From assembly GCA_964483245.1 (NCBI GenBank), contig CAZABP010000005.1, positions 1 to 64,000 of the forward strand: DNA of 64,000 nt, in the 5' to 3' direction. Each line of letters starts with the position of its first letter. The first letter of the stretch is position 1. The stretch comes from CAZABP01 sp964483245. Its GTDB lineage: Bacteria > Planctomycetota > UBA1135 > UBA2386. The notes beneath the pieces are model-generated. The model was given only the letters and a program-made list of their open reading frames with translations, made no database searches and was not told where the DNA came from. Shown here in pieces: positions 53,624-64,000 of the stretch. The position numbers and the translations under genes are program-made.

Positions 53624-54597
53624 ACGCAGGCGGGTGGACGCTGCTCGATCCTGGTTTTCTCGCGGTCCTGCCGGTCGCGCTGATCGTGACGCTGCTCCGG
53701 CTGCGCCGCCGGCGCGCCGCGCTGCTGATCCCGGATCTCTCGCTGTTGGCCGCGGTTCCGTCCGGGCTGCGCGCACGGCTCGCGTCGCTGGCGGAGTGGA
53801 TGCGGTTCCTGGTGCTGGTCTGCCTGGGACTCGCGCTGGCGCGCCCGGTCACGCGTGACCTGCTGCCGTTGCGCGAGGTCGGCGCCGATCTGCTGCTGGT
53901 GCTCGACGTGTCCAGTTCGATGTTGGAGGAGGACATGGACTCCGGCGGCCAGCGGCGGATCGACGCCGCCCGCGAGCAGGCGACGCAGTTCGCGGCGAAG
54001 CGCACGCAGGATCGCGTCGGCTTGCTGGTGTTCGCGCTGTATCCGGAGTTGCGCTGTCCGCCGACGCTGGACGAGCGCGCCGTCGCGGCGTTCCTGTCCG
54101 ACGTGCAGACCGTGCGGCGTGGCAGCGAGGAGGATCGCACCGGGATCGGGATCGCCCTGGCGAAGGCGGTCACGATCCTGGAGGAGAGCGAGGCGAAGGC
54201 GCGCGTCGTCGTGCTGCTGTCGGACGGCGAGAACAACGTCCCGGACGTGATGCCGGAGCAGGCGGCGAAGCTGGCGAAGGACGCCGGCGTCCGCGTGCAC
54301 ACGATCGGGCTCGGCGAAGGCCGGCGCGTGCAGGGGCCGTTCGGCACGCGGGTGCTGCCGGTCGACTTCCGCGCGCTCGAGCAGATCGCCGAGGAGACCG
54401 GTGGGCGGTTCTTCCGCGCGTTCGACACGGAGTCGCTGGCGCGCGTGTATGCGGAGATCGACGCGATGGAGAAGGTCGAGCTCGAGGATCCGCGCTACCG
54501 CACGACCGATTGGTTCCACTGGCCGCTCGGTGCCGGCGCGCTGGCGCTCGTGTTGACGTGGCTGCTCGAGAGCTGGTGGCTGCGGAGGCTGCCGTGA
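53620..54597 (+). CDS. batA: BatA-like VWA membrane protein
   Basis: The product is 325 residues from GTG 53620, overlapping the previous stop. Two N-terminal helices flank 'LRRRRAALLIPDLSLL'; the VWA domain has an intact MIDAS: 'LLLVLDVSSSMLEEDM' (DxSxS), a Thr region 'TGIGIALAKAVTILEESE', and 'VVLLSDGENNVPD'. A C-terminal helix ends the chain. With BatB it forms the inner-membrane VWA pair of the Bat aerotolerance system and a likely MoxR substrate. Confidence 0.92.
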   Translation: MNAGGWTLLDPGFLAVLPVALIVTLLRLRRRRAALLIPDLSLLAAVPSGLRARLASLAEWMRFLVLVCLGLALARPVTRDLLPLREVGADLLLVLDVSSSMLEEDMDSGGQRRIDAAREQATQFAAKRTQDRVGLLVFALYPELRCPPTLDERAVAAFLSDVQTVRRGSEEDRTGIGIALAKAVTILEESEAKARVVVLLSDGENNVPDVMPEQAAKLAKDAGVRVHTIGLGEGRRVQGPFGTRVLPVDFRALEQIAEETGGRFFRAFDTESLARVYAEIDAMEKVELEDPRYRTTDWFHWPLGAGALALVLTWLLESWWLRRLP

Positions 54598-55583
54598 ACG
54601 GGCTCGACTTCGCGCGCGCGGAGTACTGGCCGCTGCTGCTGGTGCTGCCGTTCCTGTTCCTGGCGCTGGTGGCGTTGCAGCGCGTGCGCGTGCGGCGCGC
54701 GCGGCGGTTCGGCGGCGAGCTGGTCGGCCGGCCGCTGCGGGGGACGACGCAGGCGACCGTCTGGAGTCTCGCGGCCGCAGGGCTGCTGCTTACCTGGATG
54801 GAGCCGCGGCTGGGCGAAGAGGAGATTGTGATCGAGCGGCGCGGGCTCGACCTCGTGTTCTGCCTCGACACGTCCCGCTCGATGCTCGCGCGCGACATCG
54901 AGCCGACGCGGTTGCAGCGCGCGAAGCTGGACATCGAAGCGTTGCTCGAGCGGCTGGTCGGTGGGGACCGCGTCGGGCTCGTCGCGTTCGCCGGCGAGGC
55001 GCGGATCCTGATCCCGCTGACGCACGATCTGGATTCGTTCCGTGGACTGCTCGAGCCGGTCGACACGGATTCGGTGCGGCGCGGTGGTTCGGATCTCGCG
55101 GCGGCGTTGCGGCGGGCCGGCGAACTCATCGGCGACGAGCTGGTCGGTACCACGGTGGTGATCCTGCTGACCGACGGTGAGGATCTGGCCGGCGCGGGCG
55201 CGGAGGCGGCGGGAGAGCTCGCGCAGCGTGGGATCCTGGTGCATGCGATCGGCTACGGCTCGACGCAGGGCAGCAAGGTCACGATCGAACAGGGGGGCGT
55301 GGAGCAGTTCCTGCGCGCGTCGAGCGGGGATGAAGTCGTGACGGCGCTGGACGCCGATGGGCTGCGGGCGCTGGCGGCGCGCTGTGGCGGCGAGTTCCTG
55401 CGTGCCGATACCGTGCCGCTGCCGCTGGTCGAGCTGGCGCAGAAGCGGCTGGAGCCGATGGCCGAGCGGTCGTACGACGCCGCGTCCGAAACGTCGCGCC
55501 GGACGCGGTTCCAATGGGTGTTGATGCCGGTCGTGCTGCTGCTGCTGTGGGAACTCTGGGCGCAAGGAGGCGGCCGGCGATGA
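54594..55583 (+). CDS. batB: BatB-like VWA membrane protein
   Basis: The product is 329 residues from GTG 54594 (GTGA overlap). Helix 'YWPLLLVLPFLFLALVALQ' starts the chain; VWA motifs are 'LDLVFCLDTSRSMLARDIEP', 'GDRVGLVAFAGEARILIPLT', 'GSDLAAALRRAGELI' and 'VVILLTDGEDLAG'. The C-terminal segment 'FQWVLMPVVLLLLWELWAQG' anchors the second end. The order BatA-BatB followed by a TPR gene is the standard cluster layout. Confidence 0.92.
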   Translation: MNGLDFARAEYWPLLLVLPFLFLALVALQRVRVRRARRFGGELVGRPLRGTTQATVWSLAAAGLLLTWMEPRLGEEEIVIERRGLDLVFCLDTSRSMLARDIEPTRLQRAKLDIEALLERLVGGDRVGLVAFAGEARILIPLTHDLDSFRGLLEPVDTDSVRRGGSDLAAALRRAGELIGDELVGTTVVILLTDGEDLAGAGAEAAGELAQRGILVHAIGYGSTQGSKVTIEQGGVEQFLRASSGDEVVTALDADGLRALAARCGGEFLRADTVPLPLVELAQKRLEPMAERSYDAASETSRRTRFQWVLMPVVLLLLWELWAQGGGRR

Positions 55584-56566
55584 AGGGACTGCTGGCGTGT
55601 GTGCTGCTGCTCGTCGTCGGCGAGGATCCGCGCCGCGGGTTGGAGCTGCTCGCGGCCGGCAAGCCGGCCGAGGCGGCCGAGGTGTTCGCGGCGGCGCTGC
55701 GCGAGCGGCCGGAAGATCCGGAGCTGCACTACAACCATGCGCTGGCGTTGTGGCGCGCCGGGCAACCGGACGCGGCCGAGGCGGCGGCGGAACGGGCGGC
55801 GGCGTATTCGGACGGCAGGCTCGCGGCGCTGCGGGACGGGATCGTCGGGAACCTGCGCTTCGAGCAGAGTGTCGCGCGCGAACAGCAGGAGCAGCCGGAT
55901 CTCGCGCAGGCGCTGGCGCTGGCGGAGGCGGCGCGGGAGCACTTCGAGCGCGGCGCGCTCAGGGAGCATGCGCCGGCGGAGCTGGCGCGGAACCTGGAGC
56001 GGACGCTGGCGCGGATTGCGGAGCTGGAGCAGAAGCTGGAGGAGGAGAAGAAGGAGCAGGAGGAGCAGCGCAAGCAGGAACCGGAGCAGAAGACCGAGCC
56101 GCCCAAGCAGGACGAGCAGCAGCAGCAGAACGAGCAGAAGCAGAACGAGCAGCAGCAGGGGGAGGAGCAGCAGAACGAGCAGCAGCAGCAACCGCAGCAG
56201 CAGCAACCGCAGCAGCAGCCGTCGGAGCAGCCGAAGGATCCGCAGGATCCGCAGCAACAGCCTGCGGAGCAGCCCCAACCGGGTGAGTCGGAGCCGGATC
56301 CGACGCAGGAGCCTCGGGAGCCGGAGGAGCGGAAGCCGCAGGACCAACAGCGCAAGCCGGGCGAGGACCCGGACGCTCGACCCGCGCAGCCGCAGGACTC
56401 ACAGCAGCAGCCGCCGCCGGCGCCGGGCGAGCTGGATCAGGCGAAGGAGCTGACGCCGGAGCAACGTGCGCGGCTGCTCGAGGTGTTGAAGCAGCTCGAA
56501 GCACAGCGGGAACGGCTGCGCGAAGCGCAAAAGGCGCGCCGGCCGCAGGTGGAGCGCGACTGGTGA
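55580..56566 (+). CDS. BatC-like TPR protein with long Gln/Glu/Pro-rich tail
   Basis: The product is 328 residues. A short hydrophobic leader (KGLLACVLLLVVG) is followed by TPR repeats to about residue 150 ('LELLAAGKPAEAAEVFAAAL', 'PEDPELHYNHALALWRAGQ'). A coiled segment ('ARIAELEQKLEEEKKEQEEQ') leads into ~130 residues of Q/E/P/K low complexity, then a helical end 'LTPEQRARLLEVLKQLEAQRERLREAQKARR'. The low-complexity block is coded by long runs of CAG/GAG codons, and its length may vary between strains. It overlaps BatB and the next gene by 4 bp each. Confidence 0.87.
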   Translation: MKGLLACVLLLVVGEDPRRGLELLAAGKPAEAAEVFAAALRERPEDPELHYNHALALWRAGQPDAAEAAAERAAAYSDGRLAALRDGIVGNLRFEQSVAREQQEQPDLAQALALAEAAREHFERGALREHAPAELARNLERTLARIAELEQKLEEEKKEQEEQRKQEPEQKTEPPKQDEQQQQNEQKQNEQQQGEEQQNEQQQQPQQQQPQQQPSEQPKDPQDPQQQPAEQPQPGESEPDPTQEPREPEERKPQDQQRKPGEDPDARPAQPQDSQQQPPPAPGELDQAKELTPEQRARLLEVLKQLEAQRERLREAQKARRPQVERDW

Positions 56567-59166
56567 TCGCGTCTGCATTGGTGATCGCGATTGCGCTGCT
56601 CGCGCCGCAGGACCCGGCGCGGCTGCGCGTCGGCGAGCCGACGCCGGCCGTGGTGCGGCTGGGGGAGTCGTCGGCGATCGAGCTCAGCACGCCGGACTCG
56701 CGCGCCCGGATCGTGCCGCGCGTGCCGAACGTCGACGGGCTCCGGTTCGCCGAGTCCGGGATCTCGCGCGAGAGCTTCCAGAGCATCGTCAACGGGCGGA
56801 TCGAGACGCGTTCGTCGGCGTCGATGAAGGTGATCGTGACGCCGCTGCGCGCGGGGCGGTTCGAGATCCCGCCGTTCGTCGTCGAGGTGGACGGCACGCA
56901 GGTGCAGACGCGGCCGCTCGTGCTCGAAGCGGTTGCGGATCTGCGCGGCAGCAAGCACGCGTACATCTCCGTCGAGCCGTCGTCGCGGCGGCTGTACGTG
57001 CACGAGCCGCTGCGGCTGGCGGTCGAGATCGGACTCGACCAGGCGCTGCAGGTCGTCGAGGGGCGTACGCCGGACGGCCGGCCCGGGTTCAAGGCGGAGA
57101 TCCAGGCGCCGTGGCTGGACGAGCTGCCGGGCGCTGTCAGGATCGCGGCCGATCCCGGTACGCCGGAACGCGTGATGTTCGTCAACTCGGCGGCGCAGGA
57201 GGCCGACTACGTCTCAGGGCACGAGCGGGACGGGCGGCGCTTCCATCGGCTGTCGTTCGTGCGCGCATTCCTGCCGACGCAGTCGGGCCGGCTCGAGCTG
57301 CCGCAACCGACGTTGCGCTACGTGATCGCCAGCGGACCGGAGCGGCGCGGGATGTTCGGCGAGCGGATGCCGGCCGAGGAGCAGAACCTGTTCGCCTATG
57401 GCGAGCCGGCCGTCGTCGAAGTGCTGCCGATTCCGGCCGAGGGCCGGCCGGCTGACTACTCGGGCGCCGTGGGCCGGTTCGAGCTCCACGCCGCGGCCGA
57501 CCGGCGCGAGGTGCGCGTCGGCAACAGCGTCAAGCTGACGGTCGCGATCAAGGGGCTGGGGAACACCGAGTTCCTGCGGGTGCCGGACTTGGAGCGGCTG
57601 CAGGGGTTCCACCTGCGCGGGAAGACCGAGCATCGCAGCGCAGAAGAGGTCGTCGCGATCTACGACCTGACGCCGCTGTCCACCGACGTGCGGGAGATCC
57701 CTGCGATCCGGTGGAGCTACTTCGATACGCGGCCCGGGGTCGAGCAGTACCGGACGCTCGCGACCGAGCCGATCCCGCTCGACGTGCAGCCGTTGCCGGA
57801 GGGTGGCGGGCTGGCAGCGCTGCCCGGCAACGAAGCCGCGCCGGTCGTGCCCGGTGTGGACGACATCCACGACATCGTGCCGCTCGACGGTGGCGAGGCA
57901 TGGCAGGTGCGGCCGGTGCCGGCGGCGTGGATCAGCGGGCTGTTGCTGCTCGCACCTTGGGTGTTGGTCGGGCTCGCGATCTGGTGGCTGCCGCGGGCAG
58001 CAGCGCGGCGTGCCGACGTGCACGGGCGGCGAGCGCGCGGCGCCGCGCGGGCGTTCGAACGCGCGCTCGGTCGCGGCGTGGATCCGGGGGAGGCGCTGGT
58101 CGAGTATCTGGCGGCGAGGCTCGGCGTGCCGCCCGCGGCCGTCATCGAGCCGGAGCTCGCGCGCCGATTGCAGCAGGCCGGGTTCGACGCGGCGCTGGCG
58201 CGACGGCTGCAGCAGGCGGTCGAAGCCGGAGTCGCGGCGCGCTACGGCGGTGTGGCGGCGCTGGGTGTTGGCGATGCGCGTGCGCTCGTTGCGGCGGCGG
58301 AGTCGCACAGCACTGCGCCGGCCGCGATCGGGCTCGGTCTCCTGCTCGTGCTGGCGGGTGGGGGCGGGGTCGCGCAGGAGGACCGGGCTGCGGCGCAGGA
58401 GCGCGAGGTCGCGTCCCAGGACGAGCGCGGCGGCGCGCCGCATCGCGTTGCCGTGGCGCCGGAGCATGGAGGCGCGTCCCAGGATCCGCGCCGAGGCGCG
58501 CAGCATCCGGATGCGGCGCCGCAGACGGCCGGGATCGCGGCGTATCGCCGCGGCGACTATGCCACCGCTGGTGCCGAGTTCGCGCGCGCTGCGGCCGCGA
58601 GCGAGGATCGACGTCTGGACTACAACCTCGGCAACAGCGCGTATCGCCAGGGACAGCTCGCGCGTGCGCTGCTGCACTACGAACGGGCGCGGCTCGCCGC
58701 GCCGCGCGACCCCGAGCTGCTGGCCAACATCGCGCTCGTGCGCCGCAAGCTCGGGCTCGGCGCCGCCGAGCAGGAGTCGTTCCTCGGCGCCGTCGCCGCG
58801 TTGCGCGATCGGTTCACCGGGCCGGAGCTGCTCGCCTTCGCCATCGCCGCGCACACCCTCGTCGCGCTGCTGCTGTGGGCCGGGCGCCGGCGTCCGCTGC
58901 TGCGCGCACTCGCGCTGTTGTGTTTCGTGCCGGCCGTGCTGCTGGCGCTCGAGTTGCTGTGGTGGCGTCCCGCGCGGCCACCGCACGGCATCGTGCTAGG
59001 CGCCACATCCGTCCGCGCCGAGCCGCGAGATGACCTTCCCGCCGTGCTCGAGCTGAAGCCCGGCGTCACCGTCGCCGTGCTCGCCGCCGGCGACCGCTTC
59101 ACCAAGATCCGCGCCGCCGGCCGCAGCGGCTGGATCCACACCGACTCCGTCGGCACCGTCGAGTAA
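56563..59166 (+). CDS. BatD/BatE fusion protein (oxygen tolerance)
   Basis: The product is 867 residues from GTG 56563. A leader (IASALVIAIALLAPQ) precedes BatD-type beta-sandwich domains: 'VNGRIETRSSASMKVIVTPLRAGRFEIPPF', 'HAYISVEPSSRRLYVHEPL' and 'NSVKLTVAIKGLGNTEFLRVP'. A helix ('GLLLLAPWVLVGLAIWWLP') and a cytoplasmic stretch follow, then a second hydrophobic segment and TPR repeats ('IAAYRRGDYATAGAEFARAA', 'LDYNLGNSAYRQGQLARALLHYERARLAA'). Two helices and a C-terminal SH3b domain ('TSVRAEPRDDLPAVLELKPG') end the chain. Elsewhere BatD and the TPR-SH3 BatE are separate proteins. Confidence 0.88.
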   Translation: MIASALVIAIALLAPQDPARLRVGEPTPAVVRLGESSAIELSTPDSRARIVPRVPNVDGLRFAESGISRESFQSIVNGRIETRSSASMKVIVTPLRAGRFEIPPFVVEVDGTQVQTRPLVLEAVADLRGSKHAYISVEPSSRRLYVHEPLRLAVEIGLDQALQVVEGRTPDGRPGFKAEIQAPWLDELPGAVRIAADPGTPERVMFVNSAAQEADYVSGHERDGRRFHRLSFVRAFLPTQSGRLELPQPTLRYVIASGPERRGMFGERMPAEEQNLFAYGEPAVVEVLPIPAEGRPADYSGAVGRFELHAAADRREVRVGNSVKLTVAIKGLGNTEFLRVPDLERLQGFHLRGKTEHRSAEEVVAIYDLTPLSTDVREIPAIRWSYFDTRPGVEQYRTLATEPIPLDVQPLPEGGGLAALPGNEAAPVVPGVDDIHDIVPLDGGEAWQVRPVPAAWISGLLLLAPWVLVGLAIWWLPRAAARRADVHGRRARGAARAFERALGRGVDPGEALVEYLAARLGVPPAAVIEPELARRLQQAGFDAALARRLQQAVEAGVAARYGGVAALGVGDARALVAAAESHSTAPAAIGLGLLLVLAGGGGVAQEDRAAAQEREVASQDERGGAPHRVAVAPEHGGASQDPRRGAQHPDAAPQTAGIAAYRRGDYATAGAEFARAAAASEDRRLDYNLGNSAYRQGQLARALLHYERARLAAPRDPELLANIALVRRKLGLGAAEQESFLGAVAALRDRFTGPELLAFAIAAHTLVALLLWAGRRRPLLRALALLCFVPAVLLALELLWWRPARPPHGIVLGATSVRAEPRDDLPAVLELKPGVTVAVLAAGDRFTKIRAAGRSGWIHTDSVGTVE

Positions 59167-59261
59167 CCGGTACGCCCGGTCTCTGACACGCACTCCGTCA
59201 GTTCGCGCGAAAAATCTCGCGCGAAGCGGTACGCCCGGTCTCAGAGACGCTGTGTACCGGT
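59166..59261. repeat. Palindromic repeat cluster after the Bat operon
   Basis: A 16-bp exact direct repeat (cggtacgcccggtctc at 59168-59183 and 59227-59242) flanks a perfect 9-bp hairpin (ttcgcgcga 59202-59210, tcgcgcgaa 59217-59225, loop aaaatc). Outer ends accggtac (59166-59173) and gtaccggt (59254-59261) are complementary. The element could terminate the Bat transcript or be a REP/MITE-type unit. Confidence 0.55.
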
Positions 59262-59630
59262 TCAGGGGAAACCCGCGGCGCGGACGAGCCGGCTGACGAA
59301 GCGGTGTCGCGCGAGCTCGGCGCAGAGTGCCTGCACACGCTTGGAGGATTGCAGGCGCGACCAGCGCTGCTGGTAGAGGCGGAGCAGCAGACCCGCATCG
59401 AGGGCGTACAGCCTGCCGAGCAGGCGGGCGGCATGCTCCGGCGTCAGCACTGGTGCCTGCAGTGGCGCGGCACCTTCCGCCGCCGCGACGACGCGGCGCA
59501 GTTCGTCCGAGTACTCGATCACGAAGTCGCTCAACACCCCGACGAGCGCGGTGCCGCGGGCGCGGTCGGCGTCGGCGAACGTCTCCCGCAGGATCTGCGC
59601 GTGCACCCGGCTCCAGCGATAGAACGGCAC
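59262..59630 (-). CDS. Small uncharacterised protein between repeat clusters
   Basis: The product is about 122 residues if GTG (complement 59628-59630) is the start; the frame is open to an ATG at 59684 but those residues come from repeat sequence. The product ('FYRWSRVHAQILRETFADAD', 'ALVGVLSDFVIEYSDELRRV', 'LDAGLLLRLYQQRWSRLQSS') is predicted helical with no membrane segment and no recognised family. Codon use resembles the neighbours. Its placement between two palindromic repeat blocks resembles the arrangement of REP-linked genes, but it lacks the HUH motif of REP-associated transposases. Confidence 0.4.
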   Translation of the reverse strand: MPFYRWSRVHAQILRETFADADRARGTALVGVLSDFVIEYSDELRRVVAAAEGAAPLQAPVLTPEHAARLLGRLYALDAGLLLRLYQQRWSRLQSSKRVQALCAELARHRFVSRLVRAAGFP

Positions 59631-59655
59631 GACGCGGACGGTAAGCCGCCGCGTA

Positions 59656-59694
59656 GGTGTCTGACACCCGGTGTACCGGCACACCCGGTGTCAG
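59656..59694. repeat. Palindromic GGTGTC/GACACC repeat cluster
   Basis: GGTGTC-T-GACACC (59656-59668) is a perfect palindrome with one central base. Overlapping it, acacccggtgt occurs twice (59664-59674, 59681-59691), and ctgacacc (59661-59668) pairs with ggtgtcag (59687-59694). Part of this vocabulary (ctgacac, accggtac) recurs at 59166-59261, so the two blocks appear related. The remaining ~200 bp to nifJ show nothing else that I can name. Confidence 0.5.
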
Positions 59695-59892
59695 TTCTCT
59701 CACCGCCGCGACGCGGCGACCACGACGCCGCGAAACCGGCGGATCTGGCGCCGCTGCGGCGGCGACGTTCGCCGACGGGGCGTATGACCAGTTTCCAAGG
59801 AGACACGCGCGCAGCGGTCTGGAGCGTGCCCACCCTGCCGCGCACGGCAGAGTCGCGGCGAAAACCCGGCGCTGCGCGCGCATTGCAGCGGC

Positions 59893-63473
<3,581 letters not shown>

Positions 63474-63477
<4 letters not shown>

Positions 63478-64000
63478 ATCGGTTGGCGACGTCGTATCTC
63501 GGGCTGCGCCTGCGCAGTCCCCTCGTTCCGTCCGCGTCCCCGCTGACGATGGAGCTCGCGACGCTGCGCCGTCTCGAAGCGGCTGGTGCCGGTGCCGTCG
63601 TGCTCGGGTCGCTGTTCGCCGAGCAGATCGAGCACGATGCGGCGGCGTTCTACGCGCATCACGAGCAGCTCGCCGACAGCTTCGCCGAGGCGCAGACGTT
63701 CCTGCCGGCGCCAGGGGATTGGGCGCTCGGGCCGCACGAGTATCTCGAGCACGTGCGCCGCGCGAAGCAGGCGCTGTCGATCCCGGTCATCGCGAGCCTG
63801 AACGCCGGCTCGCTCGGTTCCTGGATCGAGTTCGCCGACCTGCTCGAGAAGGCCGGCGCCGACGCGCTCGAGCTGAACGTCTACACGCTGGCAACCGATC
63901 CGGAGCAGGATGGACGTGCGATCGAGCAGGAGCTCGTCGAGATCGTGCGCGAGGTGCGGGCCGAGACGGCGCTGCCGCTGGCGGTCAAGCTGTCGCCGTA
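63474..64000 (+). CDS. Dihydroorotate dehydrogenase-like protein, 3' end beyond window
   Basis: Only the first ~175 residues are visible. It starts at ATG 63474, overlapping the nifJ stop. 'MNRLATSYLGLRLRSPLVPSASPLT' and 'LEAAGAGAVVLGSLFAEQIE', then 'IPVIASLNAGSLGSWIEFADLLEKAGADALELNVYT', are typical of the FMN TIM barrel of DHOD/PreA-type flavoproteins. Similar genes commonly follow nifJ, which points to a redox role linked to PFOR rather than to pyrimidine synthesis; that is an inference. Confidence 0.88.

Noticed and set aside
59262..59684. REP-associated tyrosine transposase (RAYT)
   Set aside because: The ORF lacks HUH and catalytic Tyr motifs and is too short; only the surrounding repeats resemble that system.
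59166..59694. CRISPR array
   Set aside because: Repeats are irregular, overlapping and palindromic with no regular spacers, and no cas gene is present.

Overview
The window is about 68-70% GC and densely coded. It most likely comes from a member of the Planctomycetota. The clues are large secreted beta-propeller proteins with a Cys-containing 'FGSGCG'-type adhesion-like domain, a MoxR-BatA/B/D aerotolerance operon, a eukaryotic-type UDP-sugar pyrophosphorylase, and a one-chain pyruvate:ferredoxin oxidoreductase followed by a DHOD-like gene. No rRNA, tRNA, CRISPR array, integrase or complete insertion sequence was seen. The phylum call is an inference from gene content.

Layout. Positions 1-2676 hold two tandem paralogous secreted propeller proteins (minus strand; the first is cut by the window edge). 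Positions 2906-8161 hold a thioredoxin-like secreted protein, a UTP-sugar-1-phosphate uridylyltransferase, RecG and an NAD(P)HX epimerase. Positions 8238-34259 form one plus-strand heavy-metal (mainly copper) island. It contains an ECF sigma factor with a six-cysteine tail, a possible ECF promoter, a CopA-type ATPase, a small Cys-rich secreted protein, and a first Cus/Czc-like CBA efflux system. These are followed by a DUF2231 membrane protein, two secreted TRASH/YHS-like metal-binding proteins, an HtrA-like protease, a CPA2 antiporter and an AAA_28 NTPase. A second CBA efflux system and a SERCA-like P-type ATPase end the island. Positions 34343-45109 hold a GH13 amylase, a fragment of an outer-membrane transporter, a probable secreted copper-radical oxidase of the galactose-oxidase type, a pirin, a pair of overlapping amidohydrolases (one apparently active, one lacking its metal ligands) and a 999-residue secreted protein.

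The most striking item is at 45322-46278. A secreted thioredoxin-fold gene is interrupted by one in-frame TGA at 45547-45549, exactly where the first residue of a CxxC motif belongs (S-P-TGA-P-P-C). A strong stem-loop with a GG-starting apical loop lies 25 nt downstream. This fits a bacterial SECIS element and marks the gene as a selenoprotein candidate with a UxxC redox motif.

Positions 46327-59166 hold an EamA transporter, a large HEAT-repeat protein and the MoxR-DUF58-BatA-BatB-BatC-BatD/E operon, whose genes mostly overlap by 4 bp. Positions 59166-59694 hold palindromic repeats around a small orphan ORF. Positions 59893-64000 hold nifJ (pyruvate:ferredoxin oxidoreductase) and the start of a dihydroorotate-dehydrogenase-like gene.

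How the genes work together. The island would sense metal (ECF factor with Cys tail), pump Cu(I) across the inner membrane (CopA type) and move periplasmic metal outward through two RND tripartite pumps. It would also buffer metal with secreted Cys/His proteins and repair envelope damage (HtrA). The copper-radical oxidase nearby would use copper. Selenoprotein synthesis and PFOR suggest a redox-versatile lifestyle.
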